Notes under the pieces: model-generated
Database searches by the model: none
The model's input: only the letters and a program-made list of their open reading frames with translations
What the model was told of the DNA's origin: nothing
Shown here: positions 25,705 to 34,560 of the stretch, one piece after another
Numbering within the stretch: the stretch's first letter is position 1
Layout of the letters: each line of letters begins with the position of its first letter
Source of the DNA: Calothrix sp. PCC 7103
Lineage (GTDB): Bacteria > Cyanobacteriota > Cyanobacteriia > Cyanobacteriales > Nostocaceae
DNA length: 54,993 nucleotides
Assembly: GCF_000331305.1 (NCBI RefSeq)
Contig: NZ_KB217478.1
Span: 247,686-302,678, forward strand
Direction: 5' to 3'
Program-made: the position numbers and the translations under genes

Positions 25705-28155
25705 TTATTGAGTGTTGCAATGTGCTTGAGTAAATAAGCTATTTATCCCAGTAGGAGCAGGTGGCTTTTCAACAAGCACTACATCGTTATTCTTATCAAA
25801 AATCCATCCCTTTGCTTCTACAATTGGGGTGTCCGGGTTGACTATTGATGAATGCGTACTGGATATTGGTATTTTTTGTTGCGTGTTGAAATTAGTATTT
25901 TCAACATCTGTCGGTAAAGATATCCAATCATCAGTAATATCGGTATTTCTAAGATAATCTTTAGGGTCAGCGGGTAAACCCCGGCGCCCGACGATAGAAA
26001 ATTTACTTGCGCTGCGACCTGTTTGTGCAATACAACTTTGGGCTAGTGCAGGTTCACTTGGTTCTGTGGGTAATTGAGTTAATCCGCGTAATGGGTCAAA
26101 TTCAAATGCATTAATATTTACTTGACCGTTTAAAGTTGGGTTTTGTTGAGAAATTGCTGTGATATCGCTGGTTGGTAAACCTTGAGGGTCTATTTTGAGT
26201 AGGTCTGTGGTTCCAAATACTTTTGTTATGTCGTTTCGAGAGCGCGGTACTATACCAAAAATACCAGTAGCATTGATCTGAATGTTACCACCGGCGCCTG
26301 TAAAAGCGTTAGCAGTGATATCGCTGTTTTCGTAGGTATGAGCAACTATAAAACCATTGGGAGCATTAATAGTTATGTTGCCGCCATCTCCAATTGCTTG
26401 TGCCTTGCCCGCTGAGGTGGATATTTGGCTGTTTCGTCTTAAATTTAATAAGTTTTGCACTTGTAAATTTATATTACCACCCTTACCTGAGTCAGTTTCA
26501 GCAATGAGTTTACCTTGATTATCCAAAATTAGAGAGTTAGCTCGTACTTCAAGATTGCCTGATGAACCTAAATTACTCACATCAAAAGGAGAGGAAATAA
26601 AATTTCTATCAACTCGACTACTAACATTAACTACAGCATTATCACGTACAATTAATCGCTCTGTGTTAAGCTTCAAATTTCCAGCATTTCCAGAACCTTG
26701 AGTTGAAGTGAATAAGCCACTAGCTGTAGAACTGTTTTTTTCACTTCCAGTTAATTCTATAAAATCTCTGGCGTTTACAGTCAGATTTGCTCCTTGTCCT
26801 GTAGCTGGTATATATTGATTATCTGTTTTTGAGTAATATCCTAAAGATTCTGTTGATATTCTTGCTCCATTTTGAATATACAATCTACCTAAATTAACTA
26901 TTATTTCACCAGCATTTCCAGTAGCATAAGCTGCACTCGAAATTACGCTAGGTATAAAAACATTAGTACTTGTACCTGGAAAAATAAAAGAGTAACCACC
27001 AATTAGTTTTGCAGAATCTGAGATATTTATACTTAATCGTCCTCCTGTTCCTAAACCTCTACTATAAGATAGTATTTGCGCTCCGTTTTGAATAGTCAAG
27101 TTTTTTGCTGTAATTGTTAAATCTCCAGCATTCCCGACACTCTCAGTTCCAGTTACAAAGGGAGTACCGTTACCAATTAATTCTACAGACTCTGTTGCTG
27201 TTACGGTTAATTTCCCTCCTGATTTATAGCCTAGTGTTAAATTCAAAATACTTGAGGCACCAGTAAATAGTACACGCTTTCCTTGAACAGAGATAGTGCC
27301 ACTACCCTCACCACTGACATCTACGATTGATGGAATTCCACTTTGTTCAAGCAGTTGAATTTCTTGAAAATTTGTTACATCTGCCGTTCCAAAAACCCAA
27401 CCAGTAAGAGTTGGTTGTAAACTAACCTTACTATCACTACCTGCACTCAATAACTCAATTCGTCCCTCTGCTGCTGTTAAATTGCCAGCACTCAATATCA
27501 CATCCCCACCAACAAGTGCTAAGGTTTTACCATTTTGGACTTTTAGACCAATCGGAGAGCCGAAACGGTTGGTTGCATTATTTTGACTTGCTTGAGATGC
27601 CAAGCTAATTGCATTTGCAATTTTTCCAAATTGTAAACCAGTAGGGGCACTAACTGTTAGCACTTGTTGAGGTTTTGTATCTGTGGCGCTAAACTTACTA
27701 CCATCGGTAAAGTTGAGACTGCTTGCTGTACTTGCTATAAATGAGCCGCCAATATTTAATTCGGCATTATTACCAAAAATAATTCCGTTTGGATTAATAA
27801 AAAATAGATTAGCAATGCCGTTTGCACGAATTACGCCATCAATATTAGAAATTTTAGAACCTGTAACTCGACTAATAATATTTTGAATATCTAAGTTGTG
27901 ATTAAAATAGGCACCTGCTCCATCAGGGATAGAGAATTCCTCAAAACTGTGAAACAAATTGCTTCCTGCTTGAGTTCCTCCATTTATAACTTTATTATTA
28001 TTGATAGTCTGTACACTTGAATTGTTGGGTAAAGTAGAGTCTGGTGTGATTTGGGCAATAGCAGAGTGTCTAACTATTGCTACTGCACTACAGCAAATCA
28101 CTCCTAGACCTCTCAAGCTGCACTTTAGGAAAGAGCGGGTAAATATTACACACAT
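25705..28155 (-). CDS. Two-partner-secretion haemagglutinin-like exoprotein
   Basis: This is an 816-residue exported protein. A signal-like N-terminus (GVICCSAVAIVRHSAIAQ) leads into the TPS (filamentous haemagglutinin N-terminal) domain: TPDSTLPNNSSVQTINNN, GSNLFHSFEEFSI and NLFFINPNGIIFGNNAELNI, with the NPNG(I/V)xFG signature that docks to an outer-membrane TpsB/Omp85-type transporter. The rest is a right-handed beta-helix of imperfect repeats (GNAGDLTITAKNLTIQNGAQ, GTGGRLSINISDSAKLIGG). It ends with a short, non-helical C-terminal region with CIAQTGRSASKFSIVGRRGL. At 816 residues it is short for the family. The matching TpsB transporter is not in the window. Confidence 0.92.
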   Translation of the reverse strand: MCVIFTRSFLKCSLRGLGVICCSAVAIVRHSAIAQITPDSTLPNNSSVQTINNNKVINGGTQAGSNLFHSFEEFSIPDGAGAYFNHNLDIQNIISRVTGSKISNIDGVIRANGIANLFFINPNGIIFGNNAELNIGGSFIASTASSLNFTDGSKFSATDTKPQQVLTVSAPTGLQFGKIANAISLASQASQNNATNRFGSPIGLKVQNGKTLALVGGDVILSAGNLTAAEGRIELLSAGSDSKVSLQPTLTGWVFGTADVTNFQEIQLLEQSGIPSIVDVSGEGSGTISVQGKRVLFTGASSILNLTLGYKSGGKLTVTATESVELIGNGTPFVTGTESVGNAGDLTITAKNLTIQNGAQILSYSRGLGTGGRLSINISDSAKLIGGYSFIFPGTSTNVFIPSVISSAAYATGNAGEIIVNLGRLYIQNGARISTESLGYYSKTDNQYIPATGQGANLTVNARDFIELTGSEKNSSTASGLFTSTQGSGNAGNLKLNTERLIVRDNAVVNVSSRVDRNFISSPFDVSNLGSSGNLEVRANSLILDNQGKLIAETDSGKGGNINLQVQNLLNLRRNSQISTSAGKAQAIGDGGNITINAPNGFIVAHTYENSDITANAFTGAGGNIQINATGIFGIVPRSRNDITKVFGTTDLLKIDPQGLPTSDITAISQQNPTLNGQVNINAFEFDPLRGLTQLPTEPSEPALAQSCIAQTGRSASKFSIVGRRGLPADPKDYLRNTDITDDWISLPTDVENTNFNTQQKIPISSTHSSIVNPDTPIVEAKGWIFDKNNDVVLVEKPPAPTGINSLFTQAHCNTQ

Positions 28156-28341
28156 GTCTTCTTAATAGTTAATTAAACATCAGTGATGCTTCACTATAAA
28201 CAGACTACACTAGTATCCGCATTACAATGCAGTGTGTGAAATATCGAAGATTCCAACAGTACCTAGCTACTATTATCGTCAAATGTATTATCTTGCCAAC
28301 CCAGAAGACTACTTGTGTTTAGGCAAGGTCATAACGAGTAA

Positions 28342-28539
28342 TTAACCACATACTATACAACCTACAAGACTACCAGTTGTTGGACAAGGCCTTACAAATA
28401 CACATCCCTGTGGTTTAATCTCAGGCTTTAAATTTTCTTGCTCAACTTCCTGAGAAAGTTGACTATTTTCATCCTCACTTATTTCAGGTAAGGAAGCGTT
28501 GTTCTCGTTTTGCAACTGCTGTAATTTATCAGAATCCAT
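28342..28539 (-). CDS. 65-aa peptide with acidic leader and Cys-rich tail (RiPP-precursor-like)
   Basis: The first ~42 residues are highly acidic and glutamine-rich (MDSDKLQQLQNENNASLPEI, SEDENSQLSQEVEQENLK). The last 21 are quite different (CVFVRPCPTTGSLVGCIVCG): uncharged but for one arginine, with cysteines spaced C-x5-C-x8-C-x2-C and ending CG. This two-part design is that of a ribosomally made, modified peptide precursor, though it has no double-glycine cleavage site and no modifying enzyme or exporter is adjacent. A metal- or cluster-binding peptide is an alternative. AAGGT about 9 bases before the ATG supports the start. It lies 190 bp upstream of the haemagglutinin gene on the same strand. 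Confidence 0.6.
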   Translation of the reverse strand: MDSDKLQQLQNENNASLPEISEDENSQLSQEVEQENLKPEIKPQGCVFVRPCPTTGSLVGCIVCG

Positions 28540-29115
28540 AATTTGTTACCTTATACTAAATGCAATTTTGTGTTTTGCTGTTCTGATAATATTTACAAGT
28601 CAAGTATTATTGATTTCGGAAAATTACTACCAATCGCTCAAATCTAAGATGGAGATAGAGTAGTTACATTATTTTGTATAGCTATATTGCTATATGGCGA
28701 TAAATTTAATTAAAACAGTAACTCATGACTATTGAACTGTCTCATAATCCTTGTTATAGGTGCCTAACATGAACAACGGCACCAGTTTAGATTAATTTAG
28801 AACGCTCGAAGCATTTTTGATTGGAGTAAATTGTTGCTTTCGCTATGGTTCTTCCCGAACAGACCGAGAGACTACAGGCGCCTAAACTTATGAACTATGA
28901 ACAGGCGGCGCCTGTTCGGAGTGTATTGCTTCTAGAATTAAAAATGTAAAGAATTTGCTTTGCTCTGTCTTTCGGACTTCAACAGCGCATAGAGATTAAT
29001 GTTCCGTGCGCTTGTAAGTAGCAGAGGGCAGAGTTATTTTTTTGGAATTTTCTTATACTAGTGTTATACCCACGTGTAGTCTAAAGTGAGCTAATCTACG
29101 GTAAAACTTTTAGAA
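28540..29115. other. Intergenic region with a GCC-rich palindrome
   Basis: GAACAGGC and GCCTGTTC (about 28900-28918) form an 8-bp stem with a 3-base loop that itself contains a GGCGCC site. CAGAGGGCAGAG near 29025 is a short simple repeat. No gene is recognised. Confidence 0.4.
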
Positions 29116-29309
29116 TTAAAAAGCTCCGTTGTAATCATCGGGGCTATCCTCTTCGTCTTCATCTTCTTCGTCAGACCATGTAATTTCTAATACCGAGAGT
29201 GCAACCTTTAAGCGCTCTTTATCGGCAGGACTAAAATCAGTAGCCTTAGAAGTTAGTGCAGTTTCAATAAAATTAGCTCCGGCCTTTGCACTATTATTAA
29301 TGAATAATT
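29116..29309 (-). pseudogene. Acidic C-terminal remnant or start-less small gene
   Basis: A frame open from a stop near 29310 to the stop at 29116 reads INNSAKAGANFIETALTSKA, KERLKVALSVLEITW, then a tail of alternating Asp and Glu (WSDEEDEDEEDSPDDYNGAF). The helix-then-acidic-tail pattern is protein-like, but no ATG, GTG or TTG opens it. It therefore looks like the 3' end of a gene whose front was lost, or a gene using a rare start. The family is not recognised. Confidence 0.4.
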
Positions 29310-29405
29310 AGTGATATGACGAGATGTTACGAAAAGTAATTTTCTTCACAAGTTTCTCATATTTGGAAAATATGTTGAAATCAGATTATCACTGGGTGCC
29401 ACACT

Positions 29406-29609
29406 ATGAATTACTGTCCTTGCTGTTCTCACATCTTACTGCGTCACATTCGCGGTTCACACATTTATTGGTTCTGCCGTAATTGTTGGGAAACTATGCC
29501 AGTGCTAGAAGAAGATGTTTCGTATCTTTCGCATAGAGCAACAATTTTTGAATCTCATCCTTGTATCCACATCAGAGATAAGCAATGGGAGATTTATCAC
29601 GCATTATAA
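29406..29609 (+). CDS. Small zinc-ribbon-like protein, 67 aa
   Basis: MNYCPCCSHILLRHIRGSHI followed by YWFCRNCWETMPVL places two C-x2-C knuckles (Cys4/Cys7 and Cys24/Cys27) around an aromatic strand, the arrangement of a one-metal zinc ribbon. The rest (~40 residues) is polar and includes CIHIRDKQWE. Short proteins with this CPxC..CxxCW opening recur in filamentous cyanobacteria, without known function. It is monocistronic as far as can be seen, about 150 bp before the DUF4126 gene. Confidence 0.7.
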   Translation: MNYCPCCSHILLRHIRGSHIYWFCRNCWETMPVLEEDVSYLSHRATIFESHPCIHIRDKQWEIYHAL

Positions 29610-29757
29610 ATCCTATTTTTCAGGGCTAGATGTAACATTCGTTTCAATTACCAAGTTTCACAGTTGACATTTTTTATTTCATGTGAGTGGAATTGTAAAA
29701 AATTTGGGTAAGTTTAAATCAATCCCTCGATTTAAATAAATTGCAACTGATGCGATT

Positions 29758-30303
29758 ATGATTGAAGTTCTAGCCGCACTATCTGCTTCTGCGGCAGCAG
29801 GAATCAGAACTGCCTTACCTTTACTGTTCGTGGGGTTATTGCAGGGTCATAGTCTGTGGTCACAAGTCCCAGTGTTATCGCGAATTTCTTCGCCACTTTT
29901 ATTTGGTGCTTTGACTAGTTTATCGATTATAGAAGTACTTGTGTCTAAAAGATTAACAGGACAAAGAGTGCTGCAAGTACTTCAACTGATATTTAGTCCA
30001 ATTGTGGGCGCCATTATGGGGTTAGCTTGTGCAAATGTTACAGAAACTCCACAATGGTTAGTAGTGTTATTTAGTGCCAGCTTGGCATTAGTTCTCAAAC
30101 TCGTGCAAGTGGGTTGGTTTTTTCGGTTGCGAGGGTTACCCACATGGGCAGTCTTTATTCAAGACTTCTTATGTGTCATCTTAGTAGTTTTTGCTTGTAA
30201 TGCTCCTTGGCAGGGGGGTTTAATTGCTTTGTTACTACTATGGTTTGCGATTCGTAGCGGTACAAGTTGGTACAATTGGTATCGCTATACACCTCGTCCG
30301 TAA
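29758..30303 (+). CDS. DUF4126 membrane protein
   Basis: This 181-residue polytopic membrane protein matches the DUF4126 pattern. It starts LAALSASAAAGIRTALPLLF (a glycine/alanine-rich first helix with the conserved GxR), then SPLLFGALTSLSIIEVLVSK, a central GAIMGLACANV helix and a final GGLIALLLLWFAIRSG helix. Five or six transmembrane segments are present. The biochemical function is unknown in the family. It is the last gene on the plus strand before the hem genes, which run the other way. Confidence 0.85.
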   Translation: MIEVLAALSASAAAGIRTALPLLFVGLLQGHSLWSQVPVLSRISSPLLFGALTSLSIIEVLVSKRLTGQRVLQVLQLIFSPIVGAIMGLACANVTETPQWLVVLFSASLALVLKLVQVGWFFRLRGLPTWAVFIQDFLCVILVVFACNAPWQGGLIALLLLWFAIRSGTSWYNWYRYTPRP

Positions 30304-30330
30304 TTACTTTTTTTCTCTTGTCTTGTGGGT

Positions 30331-30401
30331 TGGGCATTTTTGCCCGCCCAATCGCATAGACCTTAAGTAGTTAAGGCGCCTTTTTTAATTAGTGGCGCCT
30401 G
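30331..30401. terminator. Two hairpins between convergent DUF4126 and hemH genes
   Basis: TTGGGC-ATTTTT-GCCC (about 30336) and AGGCGCC-N-GGCGCCT (30373-30400, with a TTTTTT run after the first arm) lie between two genes that end towards each other. Either could stop transcription from both sides. The second is built from two GGCGCC sites, so it may simply be a pair of those repeats. Confidence 0.4.
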
Positions 30402-30448
30402 ATTATTGCAAAAATTTTAGATGGTGTGATGTTGGGTTAGCACCCAAG

Positions 30449-31618
30449 CTACTGTAAGATGCCAACAAGGTGGAGTAAACCGCGACCTGTTATCATTTCT
30501 ACTACTAGGGCGATGAATCCAAGCATTGCAATTCGACCGTTCCAAACCTCTGCGCTTGTTGTAATTCCCCATTGCCATTGTTCTTGAGGATACATTTTTA
30601 TACGCTTCTTCATTTGCGTGACTTGTGATAAGTCAAGGTTTGGAGATTTTAGCGCGTTAACAACTAAGTCAGCTAATGCACGAATAAATGTTGGATGTGT
30701 ATTCAATGCTGGAACACGACGGAAGTTGTGTATTCCTGCTTCAAGAGCAAGCTCACGATATTCTATATCGATTTCTTGGAGTGTCTCAATATGTTCGGAT
30801 ACAAAGCTAATTGGTACAACTACTAAATTCTCAATACCTTTGGCGCCTAATTCTTGAATTGCATCTTCTGTATAAGGCTGTAACCATTCTACTGGACCTA
30901 CACGGCTTTGATAAGCTAACGTGTGAGCATTGGGACGGTTGAGGGTACGCATTATTAATTCGGTACATTCCTCTATTTCCTGCTGGTAGGGGTCACCTGC
31001 TTCTTCAACGTAACTCTTTGGTACACCGTGTGCGCTAAAAAAGATATGCGCTTCTGAGGGGTTTGGCAGTTGGTCAAGTTCTTGCGCGATCAGGTCTGCC
31101 ATTGCCTTCAAATATCCAGCTTGCTTGTACCAAGATGGAATGACAGTATACTCGATTTGTTGAAGCTTAGGGTCTGTTTTCCACATCTGTTCGAGTAAGC
31201 GGAAACTAGAACCACTGGTACTAATGGAAAACTGCGGGTACAAAGGGAGAATAACTAACTTTTCGATTTCTGTATTGTGTGTCAAACTAGCTACTGCTTC
31301 TTCTGTATATGGATGCCAATAGCGCATTCCTACGTATATTTCAGCATCTTCCCCCAAAGTTTGCAGTTCTTGTTTAAGAGCTTCACCTTGAGCTTCGGTT
31401 ATTTGCCTCAGTGGTGAACCTCCACCAATTTGCTTGTAATTTTCTTGCGAGGTTTTTGTACGTCGTGAAGCAATAAACCATGCCAAAGGTTTTTGCAGCC
31501 AACGAAACGGTAGGCGAATAATCTCTGGATCGGAAAATAAATTGTACAAAAATGGCCCTACGTCATCCAGCTTGTCTGGACCACCGAGATTTAGCAGTAA
31601 TACGCCTACACGAACCAT
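30449..31618 (-). CDS. hemH: Ferrochelatase with C-terminal chlorophyll-binding (CAB/HLIP) helix
   Basis: This enzyme inserts Fe2+ into protoporphyrin IX, the last step of protoheme synthesis, at the membrane. The catalytic domain (residues 1-~320) opens with [20 protein letters not shown] and carries the invariant histidine in [36 protein letters not shown] and [19 protein letters not shown] follow. A linker leads to a C-terminal transmembrane helix with the chlorophyll-binding motif [20 protein letters not shown], found in cyanobacterial and plastid ferrochelatases and thought to tie heme synthesis to pigment supply. The 389-residue length is exactly of this type. hemD is upstream on the same strand, ~460 bp away. 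Confidence 0.97.
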   Translation of the reverse strand: MVRVGVLLLNLGGPDKLDDVGPFLYNLFSDPEIIRLPFRWLQKPLAWFIASRRTKTSQENYKQIGGGSPLRQITEAQGEALKQELQTLGEDAEIYVGMRYWHPYTEEAVASLTHNTEIEKLVILPLYPQFSISTSGSSFRLLEQMWKTDPKLQQIEYTVIPSWYKQAGYLKAMADLIAQELDQLPNPSEAHIFFSAHGVPKSYVEEAGDPYQQEIEECTELIMRTLNRPNAHTLAYQSRVGPVEWLQPYTEDAIQELGAKGIENLVVVPISFVSEHIETLQEIDIEYRELALEAGIHNFRRVPALNTHPTFIRALADLVVNALKSPNLDLSQVTQMKKRIKMYPQEQWQWGITTSAEVWNGRIAMLGFIALVVEMITGRGLLHLVGILQ

Positions 31619-31905
31619 AGCAGTTACTTTCTCCCAAGCACTTATCTAGTTTTTTTACTAATAATAGCAATATATCTTTACTTAATATATAGTTTATTTT
31701 GTAAACTTTGAAGCAATTCTTTTAAAAATTTTTGCAATAAGTTACCACTAGCAACAGCCACTCCACATCCACGTACACGCTTCCATGATTCTTGTCGCAC
31801 TATCGCGTGGTGCCAGTTACCTCAATTATAAAGTTTCTTAGCAACGCTTAACAATATGCTCATATATTAATCTAAATTTTGATCAACTCGCTCCTAATCT
31901 CATAA

Positions 31906-32035
31906 TCAAACATTTACACAGTAAGGCAACTGCTCACCTTTCAACCCAGAAATTAAATTTTCAATCGCCATATCTGCCATTTTTTCGCGCCACACACTTG
32001 TAGCTGGTGCTACCAGTATGTGGCGCAATAACTAA
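31906..32035 (-). pseudogene. Fossil C-terminus of a D-2-hydroxyacid dehydrogenase
   Basis: The minus strand reads LVIAPHTGSTS, then after a one-base shift SVWREKMADMAIENLISGLK and GEQLPYCVNV, ending in a stop at 31906. The APH(I/T)GS motif holds the catalytic histidine of NAD-dependent 2-hydroxyacid dehydrogenases (glyoxylate/hydroxypyruvate reductase type), and MAxMAxENL.. GL.G..LP..VN is their usual ending. The first ~280 residues are missing. It lies between hemD and hemH. Confidence 0.75.
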
Positions 32036-32076
32036 GATTAATAAAGATTTTGGGCTTTGTCATGGCATAAAGGCAA

Positions 32077-32913
32077 CTAATTAAAATGGCTAGCGATGGC
32101 AGCAGCAAATCCATCAAAAGAGCTAAAATCGTCAGCAATAATAGAGACGTTTAACCCTAATTTTCTGGCATTGGCGCCTGTATATGGGCCAAAACAAGCT
32201 ATCAAAGCGCTTTGATAATCAGAAACATCACACATATTTAAGAAAGCGCTAACCTCTGCACTGCTACTAAAAGCAATTACATCGACTTTACCCTGACGAA
32301 TCAAATCTAACTCAACGTTATATATCTCTTTGTGCAAACTCCGCGTTTGATACGCAGTAACGCGAGTTACATTCATTCCCAATTTTTCTAGTCCAGCTAT
32401 AAAGTTCGGAATAACATCAGGTTCAGGAATGCCAATCACTTCAGATGCTGGAACTAAAATATTTTTACCCTCAATATCAGATATTTTTGCTAGTTCCCGA
32501 ATTATACCTGTTGGACTTGGTTCTTCTGGTATTACATCTACTTCGGCGCCTAAAGCTTCCAATAGTTCAGTATCTTTACCTATCGCACATAAATGTATTT
32601 GCTGAAGGAATGAAGTATCCATTTTTAACTCTCGCATCCGCTTACTAACAGCATCAATGCTATTTCGACTAGTGAACGCAATGGAATCATATGTATTAAT
32701 TTTTCTCAGATGCTCATCTAATATAGTAAAATCTTCTAGCAAACTAGTTTCAATTACTGGCATAAACAGTGGCAAAGCACCTTGATTAATTAACGCACTA
32801 GACAACCTTACCGCATAAACACGCGGCGCCGTTATGATTATTCTTTTTCCGTGTAAAAGTGATTTATTATACATTTTATTAATTATGTTAGCTTTTTGAA
32901 TTAGCTTCAGCAC
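32077..32913 (-). CDS. hemD: Uroporphyrinogen-III synthase
   Basis: HemD closes hydroxymethylbilane to uroporphyrinogen III, the branch-point precursor of heme, chlorophyll, siroheme and cobalamin. The bilobed family pattern is visible: GKRIIITAPRVYAVRLSSAL at the N-terminus, the SIAFTSRNSIDAV segment, CAIGKDTELLEALG, an LVPASEVIG hinge and the C-terminal VDVIAFSSSAEVSAFLN followed by CFGPYTGANARKLGL. The GTG at 32913 gives 278 residues. An internal ATG at 32874 (MYNKSLLHGKRI) matches the usual family start better and may be the true one. hemH follows on the same strand, but the gap with a gene fossil argues against a tight operon. Confidence 0.92.
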   Translation of the reverse strand: MLKLIQKANIINKMYNKSLLHGKRIIITAPRVYAVRLSSALINQGALPLFMPVIETSLLEDFTILDEHLRKINTYDSIAFTSRNSIDAVSKRMRELKMDTSFLQQIHLCAIGKDTELLEALGAEVDVIPEEPSPTGIIRELAKISDIEGKNILVPASEVIGIPEPDVIPNFIAGLEKLGMNVTRVTAYQTRSLHKEIYNVELDLIRQGKVDVIAFSSSAEVSAFLNMCDVSDYQSALIACFGPYTGANARKLGLNVSIIADDFSSFDGFAAAIASHFN

Positions 32914-33111
32914 TCACAATAAGCTAGATTTTAAATAGAAGCAACTTGAAGAATAAAAACGTCTCTACTGAGAAGTGATTGATACATTGTAATTATTAAA
33001 TGGTTGTTAATGATGTAATTAACTTTTCTTAATCATCAATTTAGCACTAACAGGGTATATTACAGGTCTGTATGCGTAATTTTTAACAATAAAGTACTTA
33101 ATTAAGCCGCA

Positions 33112-33765
33112 ATGACCAGAATATTCGACGCTTTCCTAGCAGGTGGACTTGTTATGTACCCCTTGCTAGCTTTATCAGTTGTAACTTTTGCTTATGCTAT
33201 AGAACAGGTATGGTATTGGTTTAAATTAATTTTTCAAGAAAAACAAGTGGTACATGAAGTCCTCAGAGCAGCAAAAACAGACTTAGACCAAGCTTTAACT
33301 CTTGCCGAACGCTCAGAAGGTTTGGCTATTGGTCGTGTACTTGCAGCACCACTCAAGTTAAAATTTGCATCACCAGAAACATTTCACCTCGCTCTCTTAG
33401 CTGCTTTAGACAGAGAATTTATTGAAATGCGTCGGGGTGATAAGCTACTCGAAAGTATTGCGGCTGTGGCGCCTCTATGTGGTATCGTCGGAACTACAAA
33501 CGGTTTAATTACTATGTTCTACAATCTTAAATCTGGTGGAGTAGATAGTACTAACGTTTCGGCGGTTATAAGTGGTATTGGGCAAGCTTTAATAGCTAGT
33601 GGTGCAGGAATATCGCTAGCGGTAGCAGCATTTGTATTTCTTCGGACTTTCGTAATTTTGCGCGCGCAACAGATGGACTACTTTTCCAAAGTTGGTAGCG
33701 AACTAGAGTTAATTTATTTGCATTCATTAAATCATTCAGTTAAAAGCAATTCTACCTTCATTTGA
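33112..33765 (+). CDS. ExbB/TolQ/MotA-type proton-channel protein
   Basis: This 217-residue inner-membrane protein has three hydrophobic helices: residues ~8-32 (GGLVMYPLLALSVVTFAYAI), ~113-135 (ESIAAVAPLCGIVGTTNGLI) and ~150-175 (ISGIGQALIASGAGISLAVA). They are separated by a cytoplasmic domain with ALLAALDREFIEMRRG. These are the ExbB/TolQ signatures; such proteins form the pentameric channel that, with ExbD/TolR, couples proton flow to work at the outer membrane. No ExbD/TolR gene follows. Instead its 3' end overlaps the convergent DUF2808 gene by 8 bp. A partner must be encoded elsewhere. Confidence 0.9.
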   Translation: MTRIFDAFLAGGLVMYPLLALSVVTFAYAIEQVWYWFKLIFQEKQVVHEVLRAAKTDLDQALTLAERSEGLAIGRVLAAPLKLKFASPETFHLALLAALDREFIEMRRGDKLLESIAAVAPLCGIVGTTNGLITMFYNLKSGGVDSTNVSAVISGIGQALIASGAGISLAVAAFVFLRTFVILRAQQMDYFSKVGSELELIYLHSLNHSVKSNSTFI

Positions 33766-34306
33766 AAACAGAATCACCAGAACTATAAAACTGTAGGCGC
33801 CCGTATCCGAGAAATTGTCCATAAGCTTTTTCTCCTGCGGGAAATACCGTTACACCAAATAGATAAACGCCAGGAACAGTAGGGTTTTGCACTGGTTTCA
33901 TGGCAACAGTAATAGTTTTTCCTGGTGGGATGGCAGGGTTAAAAGTCATGGAAACGCTTCTTTCTGTGCGTTGAGAAGTCAGATTAGACAGTCCTAACTT
34001 TTGACCTTTCCTCCTGCGTGTTCCTTCAAAAGCGTAAGTTTTCTTGAGGTCAAAGCGAATATTATCAACACCTTCGCGTTGGTTGAGCGTAATTCTTTGT
34101 AGAGGTTCAACGGCATTATCTGGAACACTAATCGTAAAATAATATGTGGCCCCCCAAACATACACATCATTATACGTAGTTGCAGCTTCGACAAGATGCG
34201 GCGGTTGATTGAAGTAAACCGTTCCGCGTATTTCTGCCGCATAACTAACTGATGCCATCATTGAAAATAACGCTGCACTAATTAAATATCTAGTTTCAAC
34301 CCTCAT
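33758..34306 (-). CDS. DUF2808 secreted protein
   Basis: This 182-residue protein has a signal peptide (MRVETRYLISAALFSMMASV, cut near SYAA) and the DUF2808 pattern of cyanobacteria: YYFTISVPDNAVEPLQRITL, the REGVDNIRFDLKKTYAF block and FNPAIPPGKTITVAMKPVQN, closing with GVYLFGVTVFPAGEKAYGQF. The domain is probably an all-beta periplasmic module; function is unknown. It overlaps the convergent ExbB-like gene by 8 bp, so both transcripts must end in opposing coding sequence or run into each other. ATG 34306 is the start that contains the whole signal peptide. Confidence 0.9.
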   Translation of the reverse strand: MRVETRYLISAALFSMMASVSYAAEIRGTVYFNQPPHLVEAATTYNDVYVWGATYYFTISVPDNAVEPLQRITLNQREGVDNIRFDLKKTYAFEGTRRRKGQKLGLSNLTSQRTERSVSMTFNPAIPPGKTITVAMKPVQNPTVPGVYLFGVTVFPAGEKAYGQFLGYGRLQFYSSGDSVFK

Positions 34307-34439
34307 GTTCTTCCTGTAGAGGACAAACCCAAGCTGTTAGTTGCCTATACATGTAAATATACGTAATTTTCAGCCTGCTATTCTAACTCTACATTGACTT
34401 CCCCTGTAGATAATTAAAGTTTTGACAAAATTTCTTGTG

Positions 34440-34458
34440 AACAGGCAAGATGCCTGTT
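34440..34458. terminator. Hairpin downstream of the alpha/beta-hydrolase gene
   Basis: AACAGGC (34440-34446) and GCCTGTT (34452-34458) form a perfect 7-bp stem with an AAGAT loop, about 100 bp past the minus-strand stop at 34561. There is no clear T-run, so its role as terminator is tentative. Confidence 0.4.
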
Positions 34459-34560
34459 ACTACTATAAATGTATAAAACAATGTCTTTGTTAAACAAAAC
34501 TAAGTAATTATCTGGAAATTAGCTGTACTTTGTATATTCGTAGAAAACAGAGACACACAG

